From NCBI GenBank assembly GCA_019636275.1, contig JAHBXY010000062.1:1-48307 (forward strand): a stretch of 48,307 bases of DNA, in the 5' to 3' direction. Shown piece after piece: positions 28,201-36,600 of this stretch. Made by a program: the position numbers and the translations under genes. Positions within the stretch are counted from its first letter, which is position 1, and each line of letters begins with the position of its first letter. The notes below the pieces were generated by a model. That model was not told the DNA's origin and did no database searches. It was given only the letters and a program-made list of their open reading frames with translations. This stretch comes from Planctomycetota bacterium (lineage in GTDB: Bacteria; Planctomycetota; J058).

Positions 28201-28314
28201 CGCGCCGACGGCCACGCAGTTCGCATCGCCCGGCGACGCGCGGAGCGGCCCGAGGATCAGGCCGGCGAAGGCCGGCGCTGCCTCGCGGTCGAGGGGGCGG
28301 AGCTCGAGGCTCAA
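25201..28314 (-). CDS. GNAT-GNAT-fatty acyl-AMP ligase-ACP protein (shorter paralogue)
   Basis: A 1037-residue multidomain enzyme. Residues 1-135 are a GNAT with acetyl-CoA-loop motif RRGQGVGAAL. A second GNAT (~150-320) has RDLQGTGVGLAL. A fatty acyl-AMP ligase follows (~345-935): LQYTSGSTTAPRG near 499, WLPHFHDFGL, YGLAEATL, GRNHHPQDLEATLEG (the FAAL form) and SSGKTQRR near 920. It ends in a carrier domain with the phosphopantetheine Ser in GLALDSLAALQ near 981. It should activate a fatty acid as acyl-AMP, load its own ACP and offer the acyl chain to a GNAT. The start is TTG 28314 with GGAG upstream; the paralogue has ATG at this codon. Two palindromic elements interrupt it in frame (26041-26153, 27469-27582). 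It lacks the extra ACP and C domain of its paralogue. Confidence 0.92.
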   Translation of the reverse strand: MSLELRPLDREAAPAFAGLILGPLRASPGDANCVAVGALVDGLPAGAAVARLSPDGGRADLGSLVVVRARRGQGVGAALVAEVERLVAARGARALTLVYAPGKPSTPPLRRLLARRGFEDRGPVSAVYRASAEDMARLPWLATARLPAGFTCAPLDEVTPDERDALRAAPWFGAGWDPFAAAERHREQTYLNLALRRGRDVVGWVLCARVEPNAVLWHTLLVRRDLQGTGVGLALCAEALRRALGGAPERARAGPAGGTQSGSADDGSSREAGERSRRTHHTAADPSVERHVLTVDETNGPMQAVVAAALAPHVPPPSRQHVWRKALPRPAPAAPGFASLSALLRARAAERPGRETFTYLVDGTWDGPRRTLTPGELDRRARATAALLQERCRPGDRAVLLHPPGLEFLGALFGCFHAGVVAVPAYPPANRRHVPRLRAILADSGAALVLTTSALAGEIAGWLKDDGGAPVPVLATDDLPAGLEDGWRERACGPDDVALLQYTSGSTTAPRGVVVPHGRLLHNLAHNRAAGDLTADTRFVSWLPHFHDFGLVAGLLLPLFVDGTLVQLAPAAFLQRPAAWLEAMTRARGTFSAGPDFAYDLCARRVTPAQRARLDLSPWEIAVNGSEPVRAATLERFAAALGPCGFRPEAFMPCYGLAEATLTVTWSPKLRPAVREAVSAAALTRGLVRPPAPGDPGDRRELVASGRPIGDIEVRIVDPDGGAPEQARAGLAGQTPGPCEGARASREDGERLRRTHHTDDAGRPCAPDEVGEVWVRGGGVCPGYFGRAEAPAFEGRLADTPGIFLRTGDLGFLRGDALFVVGRRDDVLVVRGRNHHPQDLEATLEGVHPALRPHGAAAVALAGADDDLELVVVAEVERAAARSVDAAEVAQAARAALADAHGLDLRRLVLVLPGALPRTSSGKTQRRAARDLLAKNALSGVVGEWRAPDGVQATPEAPASPRAQALEAWLAARLDERGLALDSLAALQLLSALEDHLQVRLPPDLLAHASTPAALARALEVEVQRRPGDDARERLRD
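26041..26153 (-). repeat. In-frame palindromic insertion element, copy B
   Basis: About 113 bp that fold into a long hairpin: GGTGCG (26046-26051) pairs with CGCACC (26146-26151), GCAGGCGC (26058-26065) with GCGCCTGC (26133-26140), and CCTCGCGGG (26073-26081) with CCCGCGAGG (26117-26125). It encodes roughly 36 extra residues (APEQARAG...RLRRTHHT) between DPDGG and GRPCAPDEVGEVW of the acyl-AMP ligase, a junction that is normally continuous. It is related to the element at 27469-27582 and to the partial copy at 31298-31377. Confidence 0.8.
27469..27582 (-). repeat. In-frame palindromic insertion element, copy A
   Basis: This element is homologous to copy B at a different place in the same gene, between the second GNAT and the ligase. 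Stems are GGTGCG/CGCACC, GCGAGCGC (27486-27493)/GCGCTCGC (27561-27568), CCTCGCGGG/CCCGCGGGG and an apical GCAGAG-cca-CTCTGC. Relative to copy B the second stem has a two-base swap (GA for AG) compensated on the other arm. It adds 39 residues (GAPERARAG...RSRRTHHTAA) absent from the paralogue at 29027-33421, which reads directly from RRTVG into DPSVARHV. Both copies are in the same orientation and frame. Confidence 0.82.
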
Positions 28315-28504
28315 GGGCCGTCTCCGCGTCCCCCGAGCGGGGGCGAGGCGCGTCCGAGCGTCAGCCAGCAGCGCGCCGGCCCGGCGCGCAGGGCGCGCCC
28401 GCGGGCCTCGGGACGCGCCCGGGAGCGCGGCGCCGGCGCGCCGGGCGCCGCCCTCGTCGTCGACGAGCCGCCCCGACGAGCGCGGCGCTCCTCTCCTGAG
28501 CCGA

Positions 28505-28800
28505 TCACCAGCCGCCCTGGCCCGTCACCGGACCGCCGCCGCCCGCGACGAGCTCCAGCTCGAGGTCGGAGCGCTCCGACTCCGACCGCGACCTCCTCGA
28601 GCTCGTCCCCGGTGAACACGTCGCCCCCATCATCCGTCGCCGAGGCCCACGTTCGCCGAGGCTCACGAGCGCGGCGGCGCCACCGACGCGCCCCTCGCCT
28701 CCGCCTGAAGCTGCGGGTCCGCGGCGGCCCCTTGCCCTGTGCCTCGACGGCCTGCCCGTCGACGGCCTGGCTCTCCAGCGTGCGGGCCGAGTCTCACAGC
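28505..28800 (-). pseudogene. Decayed Nif11-like precursor (minus strand)
   Basis: Fragments of a precursor leader appear in order but in different frames: AADPQLQAEARGA, then ALVSLGE, then GDVFTGDELEEV, then ESERSDLELELVAGG, ending with core-like GGPVTGQGGW and a TGA at 28505. The pieces match intact leaders (DPALAEQV, LVALGARHG, FTAEEA, SDFELELVAGG). At least two frameshifts separate them and no start codon can be placed confidently. It is a relic upstream of the shorter acyl-ligase gene and on the same strand, where an ancestral precursor-enzyme operon would fit. Confidence 0.7.
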
Positions 28801-28859
28801 GCCGCCTCGACGCCGCAAGGGGCCGCCCTGCGGGCGGCGACCTCCGCCCGGGTCCGTAC

Positions 28860-29015
28860 ATGTCCTGCGCCGTGATCGCCACGCGACGGCGTCGCTCCAG
28901 GCCGAACGACCTTCCGTGCCGTCGGCGAGGCCGCCGCCGAAGGGGAGCTGTCGGACGTCGCGCCGGGGCTCGTGGCCAGCGGGCAGCTGCGACTGCGACG
29001 CGGCCGGACCGGTCC
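28860..29015 (+). pseudogene. Decayed copy of the P1 precursor (plus strand)
   Basis: The segment GGCGAGGCCGCCGCCGAAGG followed by GGGAGCTGTCGGACGTCGC matches the end of the P1 leader (GGCGAGGCCGCCACCGCCGA, then GGGAGCTGTCGGACTTCG) but has lost most of the leader body and the GG site (TCGTGGCCAGCGGGCAG instead of TCGTGGCGGGCGGGACG). The sequence just after it (GCGCCTGATCAGCCGATCGG) parallels that after P1 (GCGCCTGATCAGTCGATCGG). A larger block with precursor plus convergent acyl-ligase gene was therefore duplicated, and this copy of the precursor has degenerated. Confidence 0.75.
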
Positions 29016-29026
29016 TGGGCGCCTGA

Positions 29027-32000
29027 TCAGCCGATCGGGCGGGCGCGGAGCGCCAGGGCATCCAGGAGCGTCGCCTCGATCCGCTCGAGCGAGCCCTCGT
29101 TCGCCGCGTCGGCGGCGATCACCCACCACAGCCGCCCGCGCCTGACGCCGCTCGACATGGCGACGGAGCCGGGGTCGGCGTCGGCGGAGGACGGGTCGTG
29201 CTCGACGGTCCAGTCGAGCACCCGGAACCCCTCGTCCCCGCGCGGCGCGTCGAGCTCGCCGCGGAACTCGAACGCGAGGTCCGGCCGCCCGGCGGCCTCG
29301 TCGTCGAGCGCGGGCTCGAGCGTCCGCCGCGCCGCCGCCAGCGCGCGCTCGACCGCCGTCGGCGTCGGGTCGTCGAGCCGGAGCGCGAACCGCCGGGACA
29401 GGTAGCCCACGGTCAGCGCGGGGTCGACGCCGCCCGCGGGGAAGCGGCCGTGGTCCTGCACCCAGGCGACCGGCCGCAGCGAGAGGCGGGGCCCGCGCCA
29501 GGCGCGGGCGAAGGCGCTCAGGAGCAGCGCCTCGACGCCGGCCGGCGTGGGGTGCTCGGTGAGGAGCGCCTGGCTCTGCGCGAGGTCGACCTCGTGCCGG
29601 AGGGACCGGACCCTCGGCCCCGCCGGCGCCGCCAGCCGGGGCGCCGGCGGCCGGCCCGCCGCGGCCCGGCAGTACGCCGCGTACGACCCGCCGCGCAGCA
29701 GCGGCGCCGCGTCACCCCGCCGGAGGGCGTCGACCGCCCGCGCGAGCTGCGGGACGACGAGCGTGTGCGAGACCGTATCCATCACGAGGTGATGCGCGAA
29801 CAGGACCAGGACCCCCGGCTGGACCGGTCCCCGGTCGAGCAGCAGGGCCGCGACCACCGGCCCGCGGGCGAGGTCGACCCGCGCGCGCAGCCCCGCGAGG
29901 AGCTCGGCGCGCCGCGCCCGGACGCCGGCCGGCGTCAGCTCGCGGGCGTCGACGCGCTCGAGCGCGCAGCCGCCGCCCGGCGGGGCGACGACCTGCCGCC
30001 AGACGCCCGCGTCGTCGCGCCGGAAGCGCAGGCGCAGGGCGTCGTGCGCCTGCTCGAGCGCCAGGAAGGCCGCCTCGAGGGTCGCGGGCGAGAGCCCGGG
30101 CGGCGTGCGCAGGAACACGAGGATCCCGTGCGCCTCGGGCCGCGGCGAGCGGAGGAGCGCCGCCTGGCTGGGGTGCAGGGGGACGTCGTCACCATCGGTC
30201 GCGTCACCATCGGTCGCGTCACCATCGGTCGCGTCGGCGGCGTGCACCGGGGCGGCGCGTGGGGCCACCGGCGCGGCGAGCCGCGCGACCTCCCGGAGCG
30301 AGCGGGCGCCGTCGACGGCCGCGACGGACAGGGAGCGCCCGAGCGCCGCCTCCCAGGCCAGGACCAGGTCCACCCGCACGAGCGAGTTCAGGCCCAGGTC
30401 GCGCAGCGGGGCGTCGAGCGACAACGACGCGGCCGGCTGTCCGAGCACGGTCGCGGTCGCGTCGCGCAGGCGCTCGAGCGCGTCGTCGCCGGGCCGGCGC
30501 TGGAGCTCCGCCTCCAGCGCGCGCGCCAGCGCGGCGGGCGTCGAGGCGTGGGCCAGCAGGTCCGGCGGGAGGCGGACCTCCAGGTGGTCCTCCAGCGCGC
30601 TCAGGAGCTGCAGGGCCGCGAGCGAGTCGAGCGCGAGCCCGCGCTCGTCCAGGCGCGCCGCCAGCCAGGCCTCGAGCGCCTGCGCCCTCGGCGACGCGGG
30701 CGCCTCGGGCGTCGCCTGCACGCCGTCGGGCGCGCGCCACTCGCCGACCACGCCCGTGAGCACGTCCTTCGCCAGGAGGTCGCGCGCCGCGCGGCGCTGC
30801 GTCTTGCCGCTCGACGTGCGCGGGAGCGCGCCGGGCAGGACGAGGACCAGGCGGCGCAGGTCGAGGCCGTGCGCGTCGGCCAGCGCGGCCCGCGCGGCCT
30901 GGGCGACCTCCGCGGCGTCGACCGAGCGGGCGGCCGCGCGCTCGACCTCGGCCACGACGACGAGCTCCAGGTCGTCCTCCGCCCCGGCGAGCGCGACCGC
31001 GGCGGCGCCGTGCGGGCGCAGCGCCGGGTGCACGCCCTCGAGCGTGGCCTCGAGGTCCTGCGGGTGGTGGTTGCGGCCGCGGACGACCAGGACGTCGTCG
31101 CGGCGTCCGACGACGAACAGCGCGTCGCCGCGCAGGAAGCCCAGGTCGCCGGTGCGCAGGAACGTCCCGGCCTCGCCGGTCAGGCGGCCTTCGAACGCCG
31201 GGGCCTCGGCGCGGCCGAAGTAGCCGGGGCACACCCCGCCGCCGCGCACCCACACCTCGCCCACCTCGTCGGGCGCGCATGGGCGACCCGTGTCGTCGGT
31301 GGGGTGCGTCCTCCGCAGGCGCTCGCCGTCCTCGCGGGACGCTCGGGCGCCCTCGGAGGGACCTGGCGTCTGCCCACCGTCGGGGTCGACGATCCGCACC
31401 TCGATGTCGCCGATCGGTCGGCCCGAGGCCACGAGCTCGCGCCGGTCGCCCGGGTCCCCCGGGGCCGGCGGGCGCACGAGCCCGCGGGTCAGCGCCGCCG
31501 CGCTGACGACCTCGCGCAAGGCAGGGCGCAGCGTCGGGCTCCACGTGACGGTCAGCGTGGCCTCGGCCAGCCCGTAGCAGGGCGCGAACGCCCCGGGGCG
31601 GAAGCCGCAGGGTCCGAAGGCCGCCGCGAAGCGCTCCAGCGTGGCCGCGCGCACGGGCTCCGAGCCGTTGACGGCGATCTCCCACGGGCTCAGGTCGAGG
31701 CGCGCGCGCTGCGCCGGAGTGACGCGCCGGGCGCACAGGTCGTAGGCGAAGTCGGGCCCGGCGCTGAAGGTGCCGCGCGCGCGGGTCATCACCTCGAGCC
31801 ACGCCGCAGGCCGCTGCAGGAAGGCCGCCGGCGCGAGCTGCACGAGCGTCCCGTCGACGAACAGCGGCAGGAGCAGGCCTGCGACGAGCCCGAAGTCGTG
31901 GAAGTGCGGCAGCCAGCTGACGAAGCGCGTGTCGGCGGTCAGGTCGCCGGCCGCGCGGTTGAGCGCCAGGTTGTGCAGGAGCCGCCCGTGCGGCACGACG

Positions 32001-33421
32001 ACGCCGCGCGGGGCGGTCGTCGAGCCCGACGTGTACTGAAGGAGCGCGACGTCGTCGGGCCCGCAGGCGCGCTCGCGCCAGCCGTCCTCGAGCCCCGCGG
32101 GCAGGTCGTCGGTCGCGAGCACCGGGACCGGCGCGCCGCCGTCGTCCTTCAGCCAGCCGGCGATCTCGCCCGCGAGGGCCGACGTCGTGAGCACGAGCGC
32201 CGCCCCCGAGTCGGCCAGGATCGCGCGCAGGCGCGGCACGTGGCGGCGGTTCGCCGGCGGGTAGGCCGGCACGGCCACGACGCCGGCGTGGAAGCAGCCG
32301 AACAGCGCGCCCAGGAGCTCGAGCCCGGGCGGGTGCAGGAGCACGGCGCGGTCGCCCGGGCGGCAGCGCTCCTGCAGGAGGGCCGCCGTGGCCCGCGCGT
32401 GACGGTCGAGCTCGCCCGGGGTGAGCGTCCGGCGCGGACCGTCCCAGGTCCCGTCGACGAGGTAGGTGAACGTCGAGCGCCCCGGGCGCTCCGCGGCGCG
32501 CGCCCGCAGGAGCGCCGAGAGCGAGGCGAAGCCGGGCGCCGCCGGCGCCGGCCGCGGGAGCGCCTTGCGCCACACGTGCTGCCGCGACGGCGGCGGCACG
32601 TGAGGGGCGAGGGCGGCCGCGACGAGCGCCTGCATGGGGCCGTTCGTCTCGTCGACGGTAAGGACGTGCCGCGCGACCGACGGGTCGCCTACGGTGCGGC
32701 GCAGCGCCTCGGCGCACAGGGCCAGCCCGACGCCGGTCCCCTGCAGGTCGCGGCGCACGAGCAGCGTGTGCCACAGGAGCGCGTTCGGCTCGACCCGCGA
32801 GCACAGGACCCAGCCCACGACGTCGGCGCCCTGGCGCAGGACCAGGTTCAGGTAGGTCCGCTCGCGGTGACGGTCGGCCGCCGCGAACGGCTCCCACGCG
32901 GCCCCGAACCAGGGGGCCGCGCGCAGGGCGTCGCGCTCGTCGGGGGTCACCTCGTCCAGCGGCGCGCAGGTGAAGCCCGCCGGGAGCCGGGCCGTCGCCA
33001 GCCACGGCAGGCGGGTCATCGCCTCGGCGCTGGCGCGGTAGACGGCGCTCACCGGCCCGTTGTCCTCGAACCCGCGCCGCGCGAGCAGCCGCCGCAGGGC
33101 CGGCGTCGAGGGCCTGCCCGGCGCGTAGACCAGGGTCAGCGCGCGCGCCCCGCGCGCGGCGGCGAGCCGCTCGACCTCGGCCACGAGCGCCGCGCCCACC
33201 CCCTGCCCGCGGCGCTCGAGCGCGACGACGAGCGAGCCCAGGTCGGCGCAGCCGCCGTCGGGCGAGAGCCTGGCCACGGCCGCGCCGGCCGGCCGACCGT
33301 CGACGAGCGCGCCGACGGCCACGCACGTCGCCTCGCCGGGCGACGCGCGGAGCGGCGCCAGGATCAGGCCGGCGAACGCAGCCGCTGCCTCGCGGTCGAG
33401 GGGGCGGAGCTCGAGGTTCAT
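29027..33421 (-). CDS. GNAT-GNAT-FAAL-ACP-ACP-condensation megasynthase (longer paralogue)
   Basis: ATG 33421, with GGAG upstream, gives 1464 residues. The first ~985 residues parallel the 25201-28314 protein: two GNATs (RRGQGVGAAL ~69, RDLQGTGVGLAL ~223), FAAL with YTSGSTTAPRG ~461 and SSGKTQRR ~869, and an ACP with Ser ~930 (GLALDSL). A second ACP (DLGLNSLVRVDLVLAW, Ser ~1012) follows, then a DGDAT-repeat linker (~1063-1078) and an NRPS-like condensation domain with HHLVMD near 1209, so the HHxxxD catalytic motif is intact. No amino-acid adenylation or thioesterase domain is present. The architecture fits loading of a fatty acid onto carriers and amide formation with an amine supplied in trans, possibly a ribosomal peptide. 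It is divergent from the fused exporter gene. Confidence 0.93.
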   Translation of the reverse strand: MNLELRPLDREAAAAFAGLILAPLRASPGEATCVAVGALVDGRPAGAAVARLSPDGGCADLGSLVVALERRGQGVGAALVAEVERLAAARGARALTLVYAPGRPSTPALRRLLARRGFEDNGPVSAVYRASAEAMTRLPWLATARLPAGFTCAPLDEVTPDERDALRAAPWFGAAWEPFAAADRHRERTYLNLVLRQGADVVGWVLCSRVEPNALLWHTLLVRRDLQGTGVGLALCAEALRRTVGDPSVARHVLTVDETNGPMQALVAAALAPHVPPPSRQHVWRKALPRPAPAAPGFASLSALLRARAAERPGRSTFTYLVDGTWDGPRRTLTPGELDRHARATAALLQERCRPGDRAVLLHPPGLELLGALFGCFHAGVVAVPAYPPANRRHVPRLRAILADSGAALVLTTSALAGEIAGWLKDDGGAPVPVLATDDLPAGLEDGWRERACGPDDVALLQYTSGSTTAPRGVVVPHGRLLHNLALNRAAGDLTADTRFVSWLPHFHDFGLVAGLLLPLFVDGTLVQLAPAAFLQRPAAWLEVMTRARGTFSAGPDFAYDLCARRVTPAQRARLDLSPWEIAVNGSEPVRAATLERFAAAFGPCGFRPGAFAPCYGLAEATLTVTWSPTLRPALREVVSAAALTRGLVRPPAPGDPGDRRELVASGRPIGDIEVRIVDPDGGQTPGPSEGARASREDGERLRRTHPTDDTGRPCAPDEVGEVWVRGGGVCPGYFGRAEAPAFEGRLTGEAGTFLRTGDLGFLRGDALFVVGRRDDVLVVRGRNHHPQDLEATLEGVHPALRPHGAAAVALAGAEDDLELVVVAEVERAAARSVDAAEVAQAARAALADAHGLDLRRLVLVLPGALPRTSSGKTQRRAARDLLAKDVLTGVVGEWRAPDGVQATPEAPASPRAQALEAWLAARLDERGLALDSLAALQLLSALEDHLEVRLPPDLLAHASTPAALARALEAELQRRPGDDALERLRDATATVLGQPAASLSLDAPLRDLGLNSLVRVDLVLAWEAALGRSLSVAAVDGARSLREVARLAAPVAPRAAPVHAADATDGDATDGDATDGDDVPLHPSQAALLRSPRPEAHGILVFLRTPPGLSPATLEAAFLALEQAHDALRLRFRRDDAGVWRQVVAPPGGGCALERVDARELTPAGVRARRAELLAGLRARVDLARGPVVAALLLDRGPVQPGVLVLFAHHLVMDTVSHTLVVPQLARAVDALRRGDAAPLLRGGSYAAYCRAAAGRPPAPRLAAPAGPRVRSLRHEVDLAQSQALLTEHPTPAGVEALLLSAFARAWRGPRLSLRPVAWVQDHGRFPAGGVDPALTVGYLSRRFALRLDDPTPTAVERALAAARRTLEPALDDEAAGRPDLAFEFRGELDAPRGDEGFRVLDWTVEHDPSSADADPGSVAMSSGVRRGRLWWVIAADAANEGSLERIEATLLDALALRARPIG
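30191..30235 (-). repeat. Three 15-bp tandem repeats in the megasynthase linker
   Basis: ACCATCGGTCGCGTC occurs three times without gaps and encodes GDATD repeats on the minus strand, in the flexible linker between the second carrier domain and the condensation domain. The perfect identity suggests recent slippage expansion. Confidence 0.9.
31298..31377 (-). repeat. Partial palindromic insertion element, copy C
   Basis: This sits at the same position in the longer paralogue as copy B. The outer and middle 5' arm sequences (GGTGCGTCCTCCGCAGGCGC) are kept, but about 33 bp holding the matching 3' arm are missing, so the hairpin can no longer close. The reading frame is preserved; the encoded segment is QTPGPSEGARASREDGERLRRTHPT in two parts (QTPGPSEGARASR, EDGERLRRTHPT). 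Confidence 0.78.
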
Positions 33422-33506
33422 GGGGGGGCGTCTCCGCGGTCGCCAGCAGTAGACCACGGTCACCGAAGGCACCGCCCGGCCTGCAGCGGGTGTCAAGACG
33501 AGGACT

Positions 33507-33578
33507 CACCACGGAGGACACGGAGAAGGTCATGGGAGGGAGGCCTCCTCCTGGACCTCCTCTCCGTGCCCTCCGCAT
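33507..33578. repeat. Imperfect inverted repeat of the CACGGAGGACACGGAG type
   Basis: CACCACGGAGGACACGGAGA (33507 on) is answered by TCTCCGTGCCCTCCGC (33561-33576) in the 203-bp divergent gap between the megasynthase and the fused exporter. Such CGGAGGACACGGAG inverted repeats are common intergenic repeats in several phyla. Its position so close to two promoters is unusual. A related motif forms the large hairpin at 47096-47204. Confidence 0.6.
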
Positions 33579-33624
33579 CTCTGTGCGAGGGACTTCCGCC
33601 TGGGTCCCTGCGGTCGCATCGCTT

Positions 33625-36600
33625 ATGGTGCGCGACGTGAATCGCGACGCGACCGGCGTCCTCGAGCGCATCTTCCGGCGCCGCGGTCGGACCTTCCGCC
33701 AGACCCAGACGACCGAGTGCCCGATCGCGGCGATCGGGATGATCCTCGACCACCACGGCTGCACGGTCCCGCTGGAGGAGCTCCGGCGCCGCGCCGGCGT
33801 GTCGCGCGACTGCGCGAGCGCGGGCGACATCCTGAGAGTCGCGCGCGAGCTGGGCCTCGAGGGCCGCGGGCGTCGCGCCGAGCTCGCCGACCTGGCCACG
33901 ATCCCGACGCCGTTCATCGCGCACCTGAGGTTCATCCACTTCGTCGTGATCGAGGCGGTTCGCGACGGGCTCGTCCACATGAACGACCCCGCCGCCGGGC
34001 GGCACGCGCGGCCGATCGAGGAGCTCGACCTCAAGTTCACCGGCGTGGTCCTCGAGTTCACCCCCACCGACCGCCTCCGCCCGGGGACGCCGCCGCCCTC
34101 CGTCGCGGCGCTGGCGGCGCGGGGGGCGCGCGAGCGGCCGCTCGCCGCGGTCGCGCTCGCAGTCACCACGATCGGGATCGCGCTCGCCTGGAGCGGCGCG
34201 GCCCTGGGGCTCGCGCGAGGGGAGCTCTCGGCCCTCGCCGTCCTGAGCGGCGTCGCCTTCGCCCTCGTCCTCGCCCGCGAGGCGTGCCTCTCGACCGCGG
34301 CCCTCGGGCTCGCGGCGACCGTCTCGAGCCGGGTCCTCCGGCACATGCAGCGCCTCCCCTTCGCGTTCTTCACCTACCGGCTCCCCGACGACCTCACCGT
34401 CCTCGTGCGCTCGCCGGTGACGCTCGCCGAGGCCTGGACGGGGCTCTCGCGCGCCGCGCTCGGGGTCGCGGCCGTCCCGCTCCTCGCGCTCGCCCTCGCG
34501 ACGATCGACCCCGTCGCCGCGGCCCTCGTCGTCCTCGTGGGCGCCGCCCACGTCGTCCTCGGTCGGACGGCGCTCCGGCCGGCCTCGCGGCGGTTCGAGG
34601 AGATGCTGCGCGTCCGGGGGGAGGGGCTCCCGGCCCACATCGCCGACAAGCTCTCGTCCGCGCGGACGGGCGGCCTCGACGACGAGATCGCCTCGGCGCT
34701 CGCGGGCGAACGCGCCGAGAGCCTGTCCGTCGCGCACGAGCAGGCGACCGTCCGCGCCCTCGGCGTTGCGGCGCCCCGCCTGTTCGAGGGGCTCGCCCTG
34801 GTCGCGGCGCTCGGGCGCGGCGGGGCGCTCGGCCTGGGGCCAGGTCCGCTCGCGGCGCTCGCGCTCCTCGCCCTGGCGGTCGCGGCCCGCGCGCGGGACC
34901 TCGCCACGGACGAGGGCGAGCTCGAGACGATCGAGGACGGGGTCGCGCCGCTGGCGGAGGTGCTGTCGCTGCCGCCGGAGGCCCCTCCGCCGGCGCTCCC
35001 CCCACCGGCGGAGGGCGGGGTCCTGCGCCTCGACGGCGTGACGTTCGGGTACGCGCTGGGGAAGGCGCCGCACGTCGAGGGGGTGTCGATCGAGGTGCGA
35101 CCGGGGACGTCGCTCGGGGTCACGGGCCCGTCGGGCGGCGGGAAGTCGACGATCGCCGGCCTCCTCGCGGGGCTCCATCGACCCTGGGCGGGGAGCGCCA
35201 CGCTCGGCGGGCGCCCGCTCGACGCGGTCCCGCGGTCGGAGCTGGCCTGGATCCACCGCTCGCCGGTCGTCTTCGAGGCGACGCTCCGCGAGAACCTGTC
35301 GCTCTTCGACCCGGGCCTCGACGACGAGCGCCTCCTCCGCGCCGCGCGCGACGCCTGCTTCGACGAGGTGATCGCGGCCCGCGCTGACGGGCTCGGGGCG
35401 CGGCTCTCGGCCGGCGGGCTCGACCTGAGCGCGGGCGAGCGCCAGCGGCTCGAGCTCGCGCGGGCCCTCGCGCGCGACCCGCGGACCCTGATCCTCGACG
35501 AGGCGATCGAGGCGGTCGAGCCCGCGCTCGAGGCGAGGCTGCGCGAGCGGCTCCGCGCGCGCGGCGTGACGCTCGTCGTCGTCTCGCACCGCGCGAGCAC
35601 GCTCGCCGCCTGCGACGCGGTGGTCACGGTCGAGGGCGGCAGGGTCGTCGCCGAGCGCTCGGCGCCCCACGACCCCCGCGCCGGCGCGCTCAGGAGCCCG
35701 CTCCACGGCGAGCACGACCCGCCGCCCCCGCGCGGCCAGGAGCGCGGCACCGACCCGGAGCTCGCGGCGGCCTTCGCGCTCGTCGCCCGGGCGTCCGGCG
35801 AGCGCGCCCCGCCGCTCGCAGGACCCCCGCTCGCCGCGGGGCGGGCGGCGGTCCTCGACCTCGCCCGCCGCGCGGGGCTCCGCGCGCGTCACGTGCGGCT
35901 CCTGCGCGGCCTCTGGTGGGGGCCAGGCCGCGACTCGGGCCCGCTCCTCGCCTTCGAGGCGCAGGGCGGCGCGCCGGTGGCGCTCCTCCCGGTCGCCGGC
36001 GGCGGCGCCTACGACCGGGTCGACGCCCGCGGGCGGACGCGCCTCACCGCCGAGGGCGTCGAGGCGCTCGAGCCGTTCGCGTGGGTCCTCCACGGCGCGC
36101 TCCCCGCGAGCGCGAGGCGGCCGCGCGACCTCCTCGCGCACGCGGCGGCGCGCACGCGGCGCGAGGCCGGGCGCGCGCTCGCCCTCTCGATCGCGGCGGG
36201 CCTGCCAGGGGCGCTCCTGCCGCTCGGGACCTTCGCCCTGCTGACCTGGATCGTCCCGCTCGGCGAGGCGGCGGTCCTCGTCCAGGGCGTCGTCGCCGCG
36301 GCCCTGGCCCTCGTGGCGGCCGCGCTCCTCGACCTGAACCGCTCGATCGCCGTCCAGCGGCTCGCCGCGCGCTTCGAGCAGGCCGCCACGGCCGGCGCGG
36401 TCGACCGGCTCCTCGGCCTCCCCGGCGCCTTCTTCCGGCGCCTCCCGCGCGGCGAGCTCGAGCGGCGCTGGCGCGGCCTCGGCCAGGCCCTCGAGCGCGT
36501 CTCGCGCGCGAAGCTCGACGGCCTGAGCGCGAGCCTCTCCGGGCTGGCGAGCCTCGGGGCGGTCGCGCTCCTCTCGCCCCCGCTCGCCCTCGTGGCCGCG

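Noticed and set aside
30191..30235. Three 15-bp repeats as a regulatory iteron
   Set aside because: They lie inside the megasynthase coding sequence and encode a regular GDATD linker, so slippage in a flexible linker explains them.
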